Position numbers and translations under genes: made by a program. Of a stretch of 64,000 nt of DNA, positions 51,617 to 61,443 are shown one piece after another (position 1 is the first letter of the stretch; each line of letters begins with the position of its first letter). The stretch spans positions 1 through 64,000 of the forward strand of contig JAVJQS010000012.1 in assembly GCA_040218815.1 (NCBI GenBank). Reading direction: 5' to 3'. The notes beneath the pieces were generated by a model. It made no database searches. It was not told the DNA's origin and saw nothing but the letters and a program-made list of their open reading frames with translations. This DNA is from JAVJQS01 sp040218815 (GTDB lineage: Bacteria > Bacteroidota > Bacteroidia > Flavobacteriales_E > Vicingaceae).

Positions 51617-52462
51617 TTGGATACTATAAATCAACTCATTGATCAGGCATTAGAAGAAGATATTAAGGGTGGCGACCATAGTGGGTTGGCATGTATTCCT
51701 CAAGATGCCAAAGGAAAAGCGAAGCTACTTGTTAAAGATAACGGTATTTTGGCAGGTGTAGAAGTAGCAAATGCAGTTTTTAAACGAGTAGACCCTTCAT
51801 GTAAACTGCATATTCACCTACAAGATGGAAGCACTATAAAGCCAAACGATATAGTTTTTGAAGTTGAAGGCAAGTCCCAATCTATTTTAAAAGCAGAACG
51901 CTTAGCACTAAATTTCATGCAACGCATGAGTGGTATTGCAACTCACACAAATTATTTATTATCGCTACTTGATGGACTGCCAACTAAGATTTTAGATACT
52001 CGAAAAACAACGCCTAATTTTCGAATATTTGAAAAGCAAGCTGTAAAAATTGGTGGAGGTGTAAATCATCGATTTGGTTTATACGACATGATTATGATTA
52101 AAGATAATCACATAGACTATGCTGGGGGAATTAAGCAGGCCATTGAAAAAACACATCACTACTTAACTAAAAATAAGTTACAATTAAAGATTGAAGTCGA
52201 AGCAAGAGACTTAAATGAAGTCAATCAAATCTTAGCAGCTCAAAAAGTAGACCGCATCATGTTAGATAATTTCAGCTATCCTGATTTAAGAAAAGCAGTA
52301 GAATTGATCGGTAATAATGCCGAAACTGAAGCTTCAGGTGGTATAACAAAAGAAACCATAAGAAGCTACGCAGAATGCGGAGTTGATTACATTAGTGTAG
52401 GCGCACTTACCCATCAAATTGAAAGTTTAGACATGAGTTTAAAGGCCGTTTCCTATGCTTGA
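51617..52462 (+). CDS. nadC: Nicotinate-nucleotide pyrophosphorylase (carboxylating)
   Basis: Protein of 281 residues with a TTG start at 51617. It has the quinolinate phosphoribosyltransferase pattern: ALEEDIKGGDHSG, LNFMQRMSGIAT, the phosphate-binding DTRKTTPNFR segment, GGGVNHRFGLYDMIMIKDNHI, EVEARDLNEV and EASGGITKETI. It forms nicotinate mononucleotide from quinolinate and PRPP in NAD synthesis. The gene overlaps the YihY gene by eight bases. Confidence 0.95.
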   Translation: MDTINQLIDQALEEDIKGGDHSGLACIPQDAKGKAKLLVKDNGILAGVEVANAVFKRVDPSCKLHIHLQDGSTIKPNDIVFEVEGKSQSILKAERLALNFMQRMSGIATHTNYLLSLLDGLPTKILDTRKTTPNFRIFEKQAVKIGGGVNHRFGLYDMIMIKDNHIDYAGGIKQAIEKTHHYLTKNKLQLKIEVEARDLNEVNQILAAQKVDRIMLDNFSYPDLRKAVELIGNNAETEASGGITKETIRSYAECGVDYISVGALTHQIESLDMSLKAVSYA

Positions 52463-53411
52463 TCATTTAAAACAACAGCTTCTCTCTTCTGCATTTGTAA
52501 GAAAAACTAGAAGGTTATCTAAAATAATTATCCTTCCAGGTTTTGATAAATTGCCCATTTATTATGTTGCAAAGTTTTTTATCAAGGGAATTAAAGAGGG
52601 ATTAATAGCAACGAAGGCCTCCTCCATTGCTTTCAAGTTTTTTTTGGCATTATTTCCTACGATCATTTTCATGTTAACCTTGATTCCTTATATCCCGGTA
52701 AAAGATTTTAACATTGAGCTCTTAAATATACTTCAAGACCTATTACCTGACTCAGCTTATCAGTTTGCTAAAAAAGCCTTGCTCAATTTAATGACTGATA
52801 CTGATACTGGCTTACTGTCTTTTGGTTTTTTGTTTGCACTTTATTTAGCCACCAATGGTTTAGATGGAATGCTTACAGCCTTTAAAGACAGCTACAATAG
52901 TAATTTCAAACGCAATGCGATAAAACAAAAATTACTCTCTGTTAGCTTGTTATTTATCTTAACGCTACTATTAGCCATTTCCATTACTGCTATTGCCCTA
53001 TCTGAATACTTAATCTATTTCATATTTGATAAAGGCAGCTTTGCTTCTTTTGCTATTCTAACAGGAAAGTGGCTCATAATTGCAGCCTTATGCTTTTTTG
53101 GAATCTCCTTTATCTACTACTTAGGGGGCAATAGAAAAATGAAGTGGCGCTTCTTTTCTGCTGGTTCTACCCTGGCTACTTTCTTAGTTTTAATCGTTTC
53201 TTTAGGATTTGGATTTTATGTAGATAATTTTGCCAACTACAATAAAATTTATGGCTCCATTGGAACGATTATCGTAATAATGTTGTGGATTTACTTTAAT
53301 GCATTCGTATTACTTATTGGATTTGAATTAAATGCGAGCATTCAGCAAGCAGGATCTATTGAAAAGATAGAAGAAGAAATAGAGGACAGTGAGTTTTTAG
53401 GGGGTGTCTAG
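52455..53411 (+). CDS. YihY/BrkB-family membrane protein
   Basis: Protein of 318 residues with six hydrophobic helices. Family features are FIKGIKEGLIATKASSIAFKFFLALFPTIIFMLTLIPYIP, the EFNI-type middle region LLPDSAYQFAKKALLNLMT, and the end YGSIGTIIVIMLWIYFNAFVLLIGFELN. It was once thought to be an RNase BN; most members are inner-membrane proteins of unknown transport role. Coupling with nadC is seen in other Bacteroidota. Confidence 0.9.
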   Translation: MLDHLKQQLLSSAFVRKTRRLSKIIILPGFDKLPIYYVAKFFIKGIKEGLIATKASSIAFKFFLALFPTIIFMLTLIPYIPVKDFNIELLNILQDLLPDSAYQFAKKALLNLMTDTDTGLLSFGFLFALYLATNGLDGMLTAFKDSYNSNFKRNAIKQKLLSVSLLFILTLLLAISITAIALSEYLIYFIFDKGSFASFAILTGKWLIIAALCFFGISFIYYLGGNRKMKWRFFSAGSTLATFLVLIVSLGFGFYVDNFANYNKIYGSIGTIIVIMLWIYFNAFVLLIGFELNASIQQAGSIEKIEEEIEDSEFLGGV

Positions 53412-53423
53412 GCTCAATTTTAT

Positions 53424-53431
53424 TACTTTTG
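53424..53431 (+). promoter_or_regulatory. Promoter -7 element of the SBBP-repeat protein
   Basis: TACTTTTG matches TAnnTTTG and lies 20 bases before the ATG at 53452. This favours that start over an in-frame ORF start within the YihY gene. Confidence 0.55.
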
Positions 53432-53451
53432 AAAAAATAAAAATTCAAACC

Positions 53452-55950
53452 ATGAGAAAGTTCTACTGCATTATTGTTTTCATTACAATTCATCATTTAT
53501 CTGTTGGACAAAGTTTTAACTGGGCCAACACATATGGTTCAACGGGTTTTGACCAAAGTGTTTCTATAACTTCTGATGATGCAAATAATACTTACAACAC
53601 AGGTAGGTTTCAAGGAACTGTTGATTTTGACCCAAGTGCCTCAACAACCAACTTGCAATCAAATGGAGGTTCTGATATATTTATTGCAAAATATGCTGAC
53701 AACGGTGATCTTATTTGGGCTGAAGGAATTGGAGGAACAACTTCTTCTGATCTAGGGCGGTCATTAGCTATTGATAGTGAAAACAACATCTACATTTCGG
53801 GCACATTTGGAGGAACTGTTGACTTTGACCCTGGCACGAGTTCTACTAATTTAACAGCTACGGGCGCTGATGCATTTGTAGCAAAATACGATTCATCAGG
53901 TGCCTTTTTATGGGTAACACAATTTGGAGGAAGTAATAATGAAGAAGGACGATCAATAACTATTGATAAGGCAGATAACATATATCTTACTGGCAACTTT
54001 TCTGGGTCATTAACCTACCAACTGAACAGCACAAATACAACTTTAAATTCTTCTGGCAGTGATGATATTTTTAATGCAAAGCTCGACAGTACTGGAAAAA
54101 TAATCTGGGTTCATAAAATTGGAGGAACTAGCTCAGATAAAGGGCTCAGCAACTACTTAAGTGATGATAATAAACTTTACTTAACGGGAGAGTTTACAGG
54201 AGCAGTAGACTTCGACCCGGGAACATTGATTAATTCGAAAACTTCAAATGGAGCACTTGATGTATTTGTATTAAAATTAGATACTTCGGGTAATATGGAT
54301 TGGGTAAGAACATTTGGAGGCTCTTCCGATGATGTTTCAAGAGACATTCTTGTCACTAAAACCAATAATGTAATAACTGTTGGAAATTATATTGGAACTA
54401 CAGATTTTGATCCAACAAGTGGCATAAATAATATAAGTTCAGTTAGCAGCAGCGTTGATATGTTCATCCAATCATTAAGCTCTAGCGGAAGTTTTAACTG
54501 GGCTGTTAGTTATGGTGGAGCATCGGCAGATGGAGTTGGTCCTGTTGAAGTTGATCGTTGGGAAAACATATATACTACTGGTTATTTTTTTGGTACTGCT
54601 GATTTTGACCCTAGTAGTGCTGCCTTTAATTTATCTAGTCAAGGGTCCTCAGATTGTTTTGTACATAAAGTTGATTCAGCTGGAAATTTTATTTGGGTAG
54701 CTCAACTAAAAAATTCTAGTTCCCTAAGTGGGAATGGTATGAACTTAAACTCGATTAATCATTTAAAAACAGTTGGTTCATTTGAGCAATCTGCTGATTT
54801 TGATCCTACCTCCTCAATACTTAATAAAACTTCAAATGGTGGAAGAGATATGTATATTTTGAGTTTAAGTGTTTGTGACACCTTAAGAGACAGTTTAATT
54901 GAAATAAGTTGTGGCAGCTTTGCTTCTCCAAGCGGCAATTATATATGGACCACATCAGGAATTTATTTTGACACGCTTCAAACTTTTGATGGCTGTGATT
55001 CTATCCTTAGAATCGACTTAACTATCAATTCAATTAAATATGATTCATTAACTATTATATCATGTGATTCCACCTACACTTCGCCAAGTGGGAATAAGGT
55101 ATGGAACAGCTCCGGGATATATAATGATACAATCCTAAGCTCAGCAGGTTGCGATAGTGTATTAAACATAAATCTAAGCTTCAATTCTACAAGCTCTTCC
55201 TTTCTTAATCAATTTGCATGCGATAGCTATATTGCCCCAAGCGGAAAAGTTTATTCTAGTGGCGGGTTATTTTACGATACAATTCCTAATGCTGCAGGAT
55301 GTGACAGTCTAATAACCATTTTCTTAACTCTTGATAGTAGCTCAGCTTCAAGTCAAACTGTCTCAGCATGCAAAAGCTACCTCTCTCCAGATAATAAAAC
55401 CTACACAACATCAGGAATTTATTATGACAGCTTGCAAAATAGCGTGGGTTGTGATAGTATTATTACTACAAATCTTACAATTATTTCTGTAGATACTGGA
55501 GTAGTTCAAAACGGAAATCAGCTTGTTGCAAACCAAAATAATGCCCGCTATCAATGGCTTGATTGCAATAATAATTATACAGCACTTTCCAACGATACAA
55601 ACCAATCATTTACTTCTTTCTTTACTGGAAACTATGCAGTTGAAATCAATAATAATAGTTGCATTGATACTTCAGAATGTATCAATCTCCTTATCACTTC
55701 ATTAAAGGAAAATATATCAAAAAATGCAGTTATGGTTTATCCTAATCCAACTACAAATTATATTATTTTCGAGCAATTAGTAAATAAAAAAACAGCTTTG
55801 AATCTAAGAGACTTAAATGGGCGAGTTATAGATAAGATCGAAACAAATTCAATTAAAACTCAACTGCTTTTACCAATTGCTAAAGGAATATATTTTTTAG
55901 AATATATTCAAAAAGATAATCGTAAAGTTGTTAAAATTATAAAGAACTAA
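53452..55950 (+). CDS. T9SS-exported SBBP beta-propeller surface protein with GCDSI repeats
   Basis: Protein of 832 residues with signal peptide FYCIIVFITIHHLSVGQ. Residues about 20-480 contain seven SBBP-type propeller blades, each with GTVDFDPG-like and WVRTFGGSS-like segments. About 480-680 hold four repeats of the type CxSYxSPSG...W...SGIYxDT...GCDSI. A C-terminal T9SS type A sorting domain (YPNPTTNYIIFEQL, final KVVKIIKN) directs secretion and surface attachment. The segment LVANQNNARYQWLDCNNN is shared with the protein at 58552. Role: probably adhesin or matrix protein. Confidence 0.88.
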   Translation: MRKFYCIIVFITIHHLSVGQSFNWANTYGSTGFDQSVSITSDDANNTYNTGRFQGTVDFDPSASTTNLQSNGGSDIFIAKYADNGDLIWAEGIGGTTSSDLGRSLAIDSENNIYISGTFGGTVDFDPGTSSTNLTATGADAFVAKYDSSGAFLWVTQFGGSNNEEGRSITIDKADNIYLTGNFSGSLTYQLNSTNTTLNSSGSDDIFNAKLDSTGKIIWVHKIGGTSSDKGLSNYLSDDNKLYLTGEFTGAVDFDPGTLINSKTSNGALDVFVLKLDTSGNMDWVRTFGGSSDDVSRDILVTKTNNVITVGNYIGTTDFDPTSGINNISSVSSSVDMFIQSLSSSGSFNWAVSYGGASADGVGPVEVDRWENIYTTGYFFGTADFDPSSAAFNLSSQGSSDCFVHKVDSAGNFIWVAQLKNSSSLSGNGMNLNSINHLKTVGSFEQSADFDPTSSILNKTSNGGRDMYILSLSVCDTLRDSLIEISCGSFASPSGNYIWTTSGIYFDTLQTFDGCDSILRIDLTINSIKYDSLTIISCDSTYTSPSGNKVWNSSGIYNDTILSSAGCDSVLNINLSFNSTSSSFLNQFACDSYIAPSGKVYSSGGLFYDTIPNAAGCDSLITIFLTLDSSSASSQTVSACKSYLSPDNKTYTTSGIYYDSLQNSVGCDSIITTNLTIISVDTGVVQNGNQLVANQNNARYQWLDCNNNYTALSNDTNQSFTSFFTGNYAVEINNNSCIDTSECINLLITSLKENISKNAVMVYPNPTTNYIIFEQLVNKKTALNLRDLNGRVIDKIETNSIKTQLLLPIAKGIYFLEYIQKDNRKVVKIIKN

Positions 55951-55968
55951 TTGAGGAAATTATTTTAG

Positions 55969-56628
55969 ATGGAAAATTACAAAGTTGATTTATCGAAGAA
56001 ATGGGATTATGAAAATGGTTTTTATTTAACGTGTGAAACAGGTAGAATTGGTAAATTTTTAAATCATTTAGAAATTTATAAAAAAATCATCAATCTGCCT
56101 GGCGACATACTTGAGTTTGGAGTGTATAAAGGCACCTCATTTGTACGATTGATCTCCTTTAGAGACTTATTAGAACATAACAATTCAAGAAAAGTGATTG
56201 GTTTTGATGCTTTTGGAAAGTTTCCTGATGACTTAGAACTTGATAGCGATAAAGAATTTGTCAATAAATTTGAAGGGGCTGGTGGATTCGGAGTTAGCAA
56301 AGAAGAACTTCAAACACATCTTGACAATAAAAAAACGACCAATTTCAAATTGATTGAAGGAGACATAAAAGAAACATTACCGAAGTATTTAGAAGATAAT
56401 CCTTCTCTAAAGATTGCTCTATTACATATAGATGTGGATGTTTATGAACCTACTAAACTTATTCTTGAAAACTTGTGGGACAAAATAGTAGATGGTGGTG
56501 TTTTAATGCTAGACGATTATGGAACTGTTGAAGGTGAAACTAAGGCCGTTGATGAATTCTTTGAGGGGCAAAAAATCAATATTGCAAAGCCAAAGTACTA
56601 TCATATTCCTTCTTACATCGTTAAATAG
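55969..56628 (+). CDS. TylF/MycF-family O-methyltransferase
   Basis: SAM-dependent methyltransferase of 219 residues. Motif I is LEFGVYKGTSFVRLI; the acidic binding site follows in KVIGFDAFGKFP, and metal-binding aspartates are in LLHIDVDVYEPTK and GGVLMLDDYGTVEGE. TylF/MycF enzymes methylate sugar hydroxyls, so this one probably decorates a surface glycan with the glycosyltransferase encoded next to it. It is 19 bases from the gene before. Confidence 0.88.
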   Translation: MENYKVDLSKKWDYENGFYLTCETGRIGKFLNHLEIYKKIINLPGDILEFGVYKGTSFVRLISFRDLLEHNNSRKVIGFDAFGKFPDDLELDSDKEFVNKFEGAGGFGVSKEELQTHLDNKKTTNFKLIEGDIKETLPKYLEDNPSLKIALLHIDVDVYEPTKLILENLWDKIVDGGVLMLDDYGTVEGETKAVDEFFEGQKINIAKPKYYHIPSYIVK

Positions 56629-56660
56629 AAGTTTTCAAACTTTAAAGTCCTAAACAGCTA

Positions 56661-58523
56661 ATGAGTTTAGTTTTCATTCTTCGTAAATTAACTAAAAATG
56701 AAAAAGATAAGCTCATAAATAACTTTCTAAAAGAAAATAGTGTTGTTTATTATGAGGATGATCGTTTTATTGATTTTGAGCATCAAAATCTAAAGTCGAT
56801 CTATAGCGAAAACATTAGTTTAGATAAATTTACAAATGACTTAATTCTACGATCAAATTCATTTGGGCACTTTAATTTAAATGGTGAAACCCTAGCTACT
56901 AAACTAAAAATATATTCAAACTCTTATTGGTATTACTTTAGGTTTAGTCTTTATCACCGAAGTAGAAAAGCTTTAACATTAAAGTATCTCATTCAAAAGA
57001 TAATTGAAAAAAATGGGTCTTTAATATCCGAAATTAGAGTATTTGGAAATGATATAAATGTTATTACTGGTATAGCTGAAAATATTGAGTTTATTCCTAA
57101 CTCCTCTCGAAATCATCCCAAAAGAAATATTTCCAAATCTATTTCCCAATTCAATTACCTCTTAAAATATGGCTTACTCTTTATTTACAGATCAATTTGG
57201 GGTGCTATTATTAATTTAAAAAATAAATTAAAGACGGCAAATAAGCTCATCATCACTAATGCTTATAATCAACAGGAAATAGTTGATTTAAAGAGCACTC
57301 AGCTTATTCAAGGCGACCCTCATCTGCATTATTTACTTGAAAAAACCCTGGATGATGAAAGCATTCAATACCTGTCGCAAATTAAACCTCCGGCTTTAGA
57401 ATTAAACCACCGGTTTGGTTTGAAGGATTATCTCAAAAGAAATAAATTTTCAAAAAAAACCATCTACTTTGAGCCTTTTTTATTCAGAAGTCTATTTTCT
57501 ACCACTTTCTACAAAGAATACAAAGCAATCCTTAAAAAGTGGAATGCAGCAATAAATTTATTTGAAAAGGCTACACTAGACGACAACGAAAAAGTCCTTC
57601 TCAAAAGTCTAAAGTCTTTAAAAAAGCAGCTATTCTTAGCTGCTTGGCGTGAAAATGCAGCACAAAAACTTGGTAACTTCTTGAATCTAAAGTCCATAGT
57701 AGCAATAGATGAGCATGCCTTGCAAAATCAATCAATTTTTAATGGATTAAAGCGAAATAAGATTAAAACTATAGCTATACAACATGGAGCTATAAGTAAT
57801 AGTAACATGGCTTATAAGTTCTCTACCCTTGATGCCAAGCATGAGCCTTTTCCCGATTTAACGCTTTTGAGGGGAAAGTATACACAAGAGATGTTGTTGA
57901 AAGAAAACTATCCTCAACATCAACTTAAAATTGTCGGTCATATTCGAACAGATGCAATTCCTGCTATCAAGTCTTCAAAAAACAAACTAAGCCTATTCAA
58001 TGAAAAGCATAAAAAGCCCTTAATTCTATATGCAACGCAGCCAATCCCTCCTCAAGAACAAAGCTTAAAAAATCAGCTCACTGCAGACTTCTTTAAATTA
58101 TGTAATGACTTACCACAATATAATTTTGTGCTAAAACCTCATCCCAATGAAGGTTCACTAGCTTTATATGAAAGTTACTCAAAACAATTAAACCATAAGA
58201 ATTTTGAATTCTACTTTGGAAACCTATATTACTTATTAGCAGAATCAGATGTGGTGCTCACTTATTTTAGTACAGTTGGTATTGAAGGAATTTACTTTGA
58301 CAAACCACTAATTACCAATGATTACTTACAAGTTGATGCCCAGGGATACCTAAAAGATGGAATTTCAATTAATGCCACCAATTATCAAGAACTTAAAATT
58401 GCTGTAGAACAAGTAATTGAAAGAGGCTCAACTGTAAATAAGACAAAAACTGATGCCTTTATTGAGCAACGAGTATATAAAATTGATGGAAAAGTGGCTG
58501 AACGATGTTATGAATTGATTTAG
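56661..58523 (+). CDS. Putative GT-B-type surface-polysaccharide glycosyltransferase
   Basis: Protein of 620 residues without signal or clear membrane helix. The C-terminal ~270 residues resemble a GT-B/CDP-glycerol-transferase-like fold: IKTIAIQHGAISNSNM, LVLKPHPNEGS-type VLKPHPNEGSLALYESY, and the acceptor/donor loop SDVVLTYFSTVGIEGIYFDKPLITND. The N-terminal half has no recognised domain. The neighbours (sugar O-methyltransferase and nonulosonate genes) support a role in capsule or lipopolysaccharide assembly. The sugar cannot be named. Confidence 0.6.
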   Translation: MSLVFILRKLTKNEKDKLINNFLKENSVVYYEDDRFIDFEHQNLKSIYSENISLDKFTNDLILRSNSFGHFNLNGETLATKLKIYSNSYWYYFRFSLYHRSRKALTLKYLIQKIIEKNGSLISEIRVFGNDINVITGIAENIEFIPNSSRNHPKRNISKSISQFNYLLKYGLLFIYRSIWGAIINLKNKLKTANKLIITNAYNQQEIVDLKSTQLIQGDPHLHYLLEKTLDDESIQYLSQIKPPALELNHRFGLKDYLKRNKFSKKTIYFEPFLFRSLFSTTFYKEYKAILKKWNAAINLFEKATLDDNEKVLLKSLKSLKKQLFLAAWRENAAQKLGNFLNLKSIVAIDEHALQNQSIFNGLKRNKIKTIAIQHGAISNSNMAYKFSTLDAKHEPFPDLTLLRGKYTQEMLLKENYPQHQLKIVGHIRTDAIPAIKSSKNKLSLFNEKHKKPLILYATQPIPPQEQSLKNQLTADFFKLCNDLPQYNFVLKPHPNEGSLALYESYSKQLNHKNFEFYFGNLYYLLAESDVVLTYFSTVGIEGIYFDKPLITNDYLQVDAQGYLKDGISINATNYQELKIAVEQVIERGSTVNKTKTDAFIEQRVYKIDGKVAERCYELI

Positions 58524-58551
58524 ACTTTGTATTTTTAAAAAAAATCTAACC

Positions 58552-60513
58552 ATGTTAAAAAAACTACTTTTTACCTTTTGTTTATTTTACATTACTTTTT
58601 CTTACGCTCAGTATAATGTTTCTACTTATTCTGGTAGTGGAATTACTGGACACATGGACGGCGGCAAGCTCCAAGCTCGTTTTGATAGACCCGTGGGCAT
58701 TGCGAGTGACAATGAAAATAACCTCTATATCTGCGATTTTGCTAACCATTGTATCAGAAAAGTTGATACTGCAGGTACTGTTTCTACCATTGCTGGATCA
58801 CCAGGAATAAGCGGCTTCGCTAATGGTGTTGGAACTGCAGCAAGATTTAATCAGCCTGGAGGCATTTGTCTTGATAACATTGGAAATATTTATGTCACAG
58901 ATAATTTCAATAATCGCATTAGAAAAATAGATACTACTGGAAACGTAACAACAATTGTAGGAAGTGGCGCACAAGGATATGTTGATAGTACAGGATTAGA
59001 TGCTGTTTTAAATGTTCCTCGCGATATTTGTATTGATTCATCCTACGATTTCCTCTATTTTGTTGATCGAAATAATGTGGTAAGAAAACTTGAGTTGGGT
59101 AATTCAAGAGTAAGCACTTTTGCTGGAGATGGTGTAGCAGGTTATATTGACGGATCTTCAGATACTGCTCGTTTTGACTTTCCAGCTAGTGTTGATATTG
59201 ATGATCAAGGAAATATCTATGTTGCAGATCGGGAAAATCACGCGATAAGAAAAATAGATACCGCTGGTGTAGTTTCAACCATTGCTGGAAATGGATCTCC
59301 AGGATTCGCTAATGGCTCTTCGGCAATTGCTCGTTTTAACAGACCTGTTAATACTGATTTAGATGAATATGGAAATATTTACGTTTCAGACTTTAGTAAT
59401 CGCCGGATTCGGAAAATAAACACCAATAATATCGTTTCTACTTTTGCTGGTGACGGAATTACTGGCTTAATCAATGGTCCAGCCGATACTTCTAGAATAG
59501 GTGAAGTATTTGATATTGAAGTAATAGACAGTAATACTGTCTTTTTTACAGACGCGTCTAATGATGTAGTAAGACTTATAAAGCAAGAGCCTTGCTCAGC
59601 TGTTTACGATACTTTATCAGAAAGGCAGTGTGATTCATATACTTCACCATTTGGAAATTTTACATGGACAAGCAGTGGAATATATAATGATACAACTCAA
59701 TTAAGTAACGGTTGTGACAGTATAGTAACAATAGATTTATTGATTGATAGTAATACCACTGTATTCATTTTCGACACTACTTGCGGAACATATATCTCGC
59801 CAAGTGGTAAGGTATATTCATCAAGTGGATTATATCAAGATACAATTCCAAATGTGAATGGATGTGATAGTTTAATATCAATCTTCTTAACTATTAATTC
59901 AAATAATAATTCATCATCTTCACTTACAATTACAGCATGTGATGCTTATGTAGCGCCAAGCAATAGAATTTATAATCAGAGTGGAACATACAATGACACT
60001 ATTGTAAATTCAAATGGATGTGATAGCATTATTACAATTAACCTAACAATTGATTCTATCACTAATGGTGTTACTCAAATTGGCAATAATTTAATAGCCA
60101 ACCAGAATAATGCAAGATATCAATGGCTCGATTGCAATAATAATTTTGCAAGACTACCTAATGACACAAATCAAAGCTTTTCTAGTTTTTATTCAGGTTC
60201 ATATGCAGTTGAAATAAGAAACTCTTGTATAGATACATCTAACTGCATAAACCTAACCATTGTTGGAATCAACGAGCAATCCCAAGAAAAAAAGTTTAGC
60301 CTTTCTCCGAACCCAACTAGTGGTCGTATACTTCTTTCGGGTGAGTCCACTTTAAAGAATATCCAAATTTATTCTTTGTCTGGTTTAAAGATTAAGACAA
60401 TTTTAAATTCTAGAAATGAATTGGATTTGTCTTACTTACCTGAAGGCATCTACTTTTTAAATATTGAAGCTAAAAATCATTCTGAATTTAAAAAGCTAAT
60501 TATATCAAAATAG
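58552..60513 (+). CDS. T9SS-exported NHL-repeat surface protein with GCDSI repeats
   Basis: Protein of 653 residues with signal peptide (FTFCLFYITFSYAQ). Residues about 20-345 form an NHL beta-propeller (repeats like NIYVTDNFNNRIRKIDTTGNV). About 350-500 have three GCDSI modules of the kind seen in the protein at 53452. The C-terminus (SLSPNPTSGRILLSGE, final KKLIISK) is a T9SS type A sorting domain. The stretch ANQNNARYQWLDCNNN is shared with the other protein, so the two genes share recently related ends. Confidence 0.88.
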   Translation: MLKKLLFTFCLFYITFSYAQYNVSTYSGSGITGHMDGGKLQARFDRPVGIASDNENNLYICDFANHCIRKVDTAGTVSTIAGSPGISGFANGVGTAARFNQPGGICLDNIGNIYVTDNFNNRIRKIDTTGNVTTIVGSGAQGYVDSTGLDAVLNVPRDICIDSSYDFLYFVDRNNVVRKLELGNSRVSTFAGDGVAGYIDGSSDTARFDFPASVDIDDQGNIYVADRENHAIRKIDTAGVVSTIAGNGSPGFANGSSAIARFNRPVNTDLDEYGNIYVSDFSNRRIRKINTNNIVSTFAGDGITGLINGPADTSRIGEVFDIEVIDSNTVFFTDASNDVVRLIKQEPCSAVYDTLSERQCDSYTSPFGNFTWTSSGIYNDTTQLSNGCDSIVTIDLLIDSNTTVFIFDTTCGTYISPSGKVYSSSGLYQDTIPNVNGCDSLISIFLTINSNNNSSSSLTITACDAYVAPSNRIYNQSGTYNDTIVNSNGCDSIITINLTIDSITNGVTQIGNNLIANQNNARYQWLDCNNNFARLPNDTNQSFSSFYSGSYAVEIRNSCIDTSNCINLTIVGINEQSQEKKFSLSPNPTSGRILLSGESTLKNIQIYSLSGLKIKTILNSRNELDLSYLPEGIYFLNIEAKNHSEFKKLIISK

Positions 60514-60525
60514 AAAAGTTTGATG

Positions 60526-61251
60526 TTATCCTTTTAAAGTATAACATCCAAAACGCTTATCGTAGCCATATTTCTCCTGAATTTCTTCGTTTGTCAGCGA
60601 AGTTTCAGAGAAAGCACTCTTTTCAAGAACAGCTAATTTTATTAATTCCTTTTCTGCTATTAGCTGTAATCGTGTTGATAAATGGACTTGATCTAAATAA
60701 AAATCATCTTTTATAATATTTTCATCATTCGAAAATACTTGATCATTCAAATCTAAAAAATTCAAGCTCTTCTTTTTAGAAAGCTCATTCAACAATTGAT
60801 TAAAATAGGCCACTATTTGATTCTGATCTTTACGCCTTGATGGTGTTACATTCATGATGATAGGCTTCAAGTTATATTGTAAAATATATTCAATTAGGCT
60901 TTCATACCTTTCTAAGGAAGCCTCAACATTAGACTTGAAATCTAAACTAGACTTTTTAGAAGTTTCATCCCATGGATACCAGCCTTTTCCTAAATAAAAT
61001 CGAGTATCAGGTTCTCCTAAAAATAATACCAGTTTACTTGATTCATTAAGCTCGAAAGTATTGAGAACTCTAGTAATATTTTTTTTGAGCTTTTTGAGGT
61101 TTTTATCACTAATGAAATTCATCTCTTTACCTGCACCCAAAAAAATAGGGAAGAAATTGGAATTAAAAGAAAAAGCTCTACAGTGACTATCACCCAGAAC
61201 AATAACTTTATTTGTAGTTACTTTTTTCTTCTTTTTTAAAAAATTGAACAT
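60526..61251 (-). CDS. SGNH-hydrolase-like protein
   Basis: Protein of 241 residues. The SGNH pattern is visible as VIVLGDSHCRAFS (nucleophile serine), LVLFLGEPDTR, PIIMNVTPSRR and the final DQVHLSTRLQ (Asp-x-x-His). There is no signal peptide; the N-terminus is very lysine-rich. Members are esterases or acyltransferases, and in surface-glycan clusters they often add or remove acetyl groups. It is the only minus-strand gene in this region. Confidence 0.75.
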   Translation of the reverse strand: MFNFLKKKKKVTTNKVIVLGDSHCRAFSFNSNFFPIFLGAGKEMNFISDKNLKKLKKNITRVLNTFELNESSKLVLFLGEPDTRFYLGKGWYPWDETSKKSSLDFKSNVEASLERYESLIEYILQYNLKPIIMNVTPSRRKDQNQIVAYFNQLLNELSKKKSLNFLDLNDQVFSNDENIIKDDFYLDQVHLSTRLQLIAEKELIKLAVLEKSAFSETSLTNEEIQEKYGYDKRFGCYTLKG

Positions 61252-61443
61252 CTCTCAAATTTCGGCATTTTAATAAACTTTCTAGTAAAAAGAAGTATAA
61301 ATTCAAAAGAGCATTTGATATTGTAATAATAGCTTGAAATCTTTAATTTGGCAGTTATAATAGAGTAATTTTAATCACCTTAAATGCTAACGGAATAAAT
61401 TACATTTTTAAGTGTTTCCTTTTAGCAGATTCCACTTTTACTT

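Noticed and set aside
54893..55500. Regular spacing resembling a CRISPR array
   Set aside because: The periodicity comes from GCDSI-type protein repeats in a long open frame; repeats are not identical and there are no cas genes.
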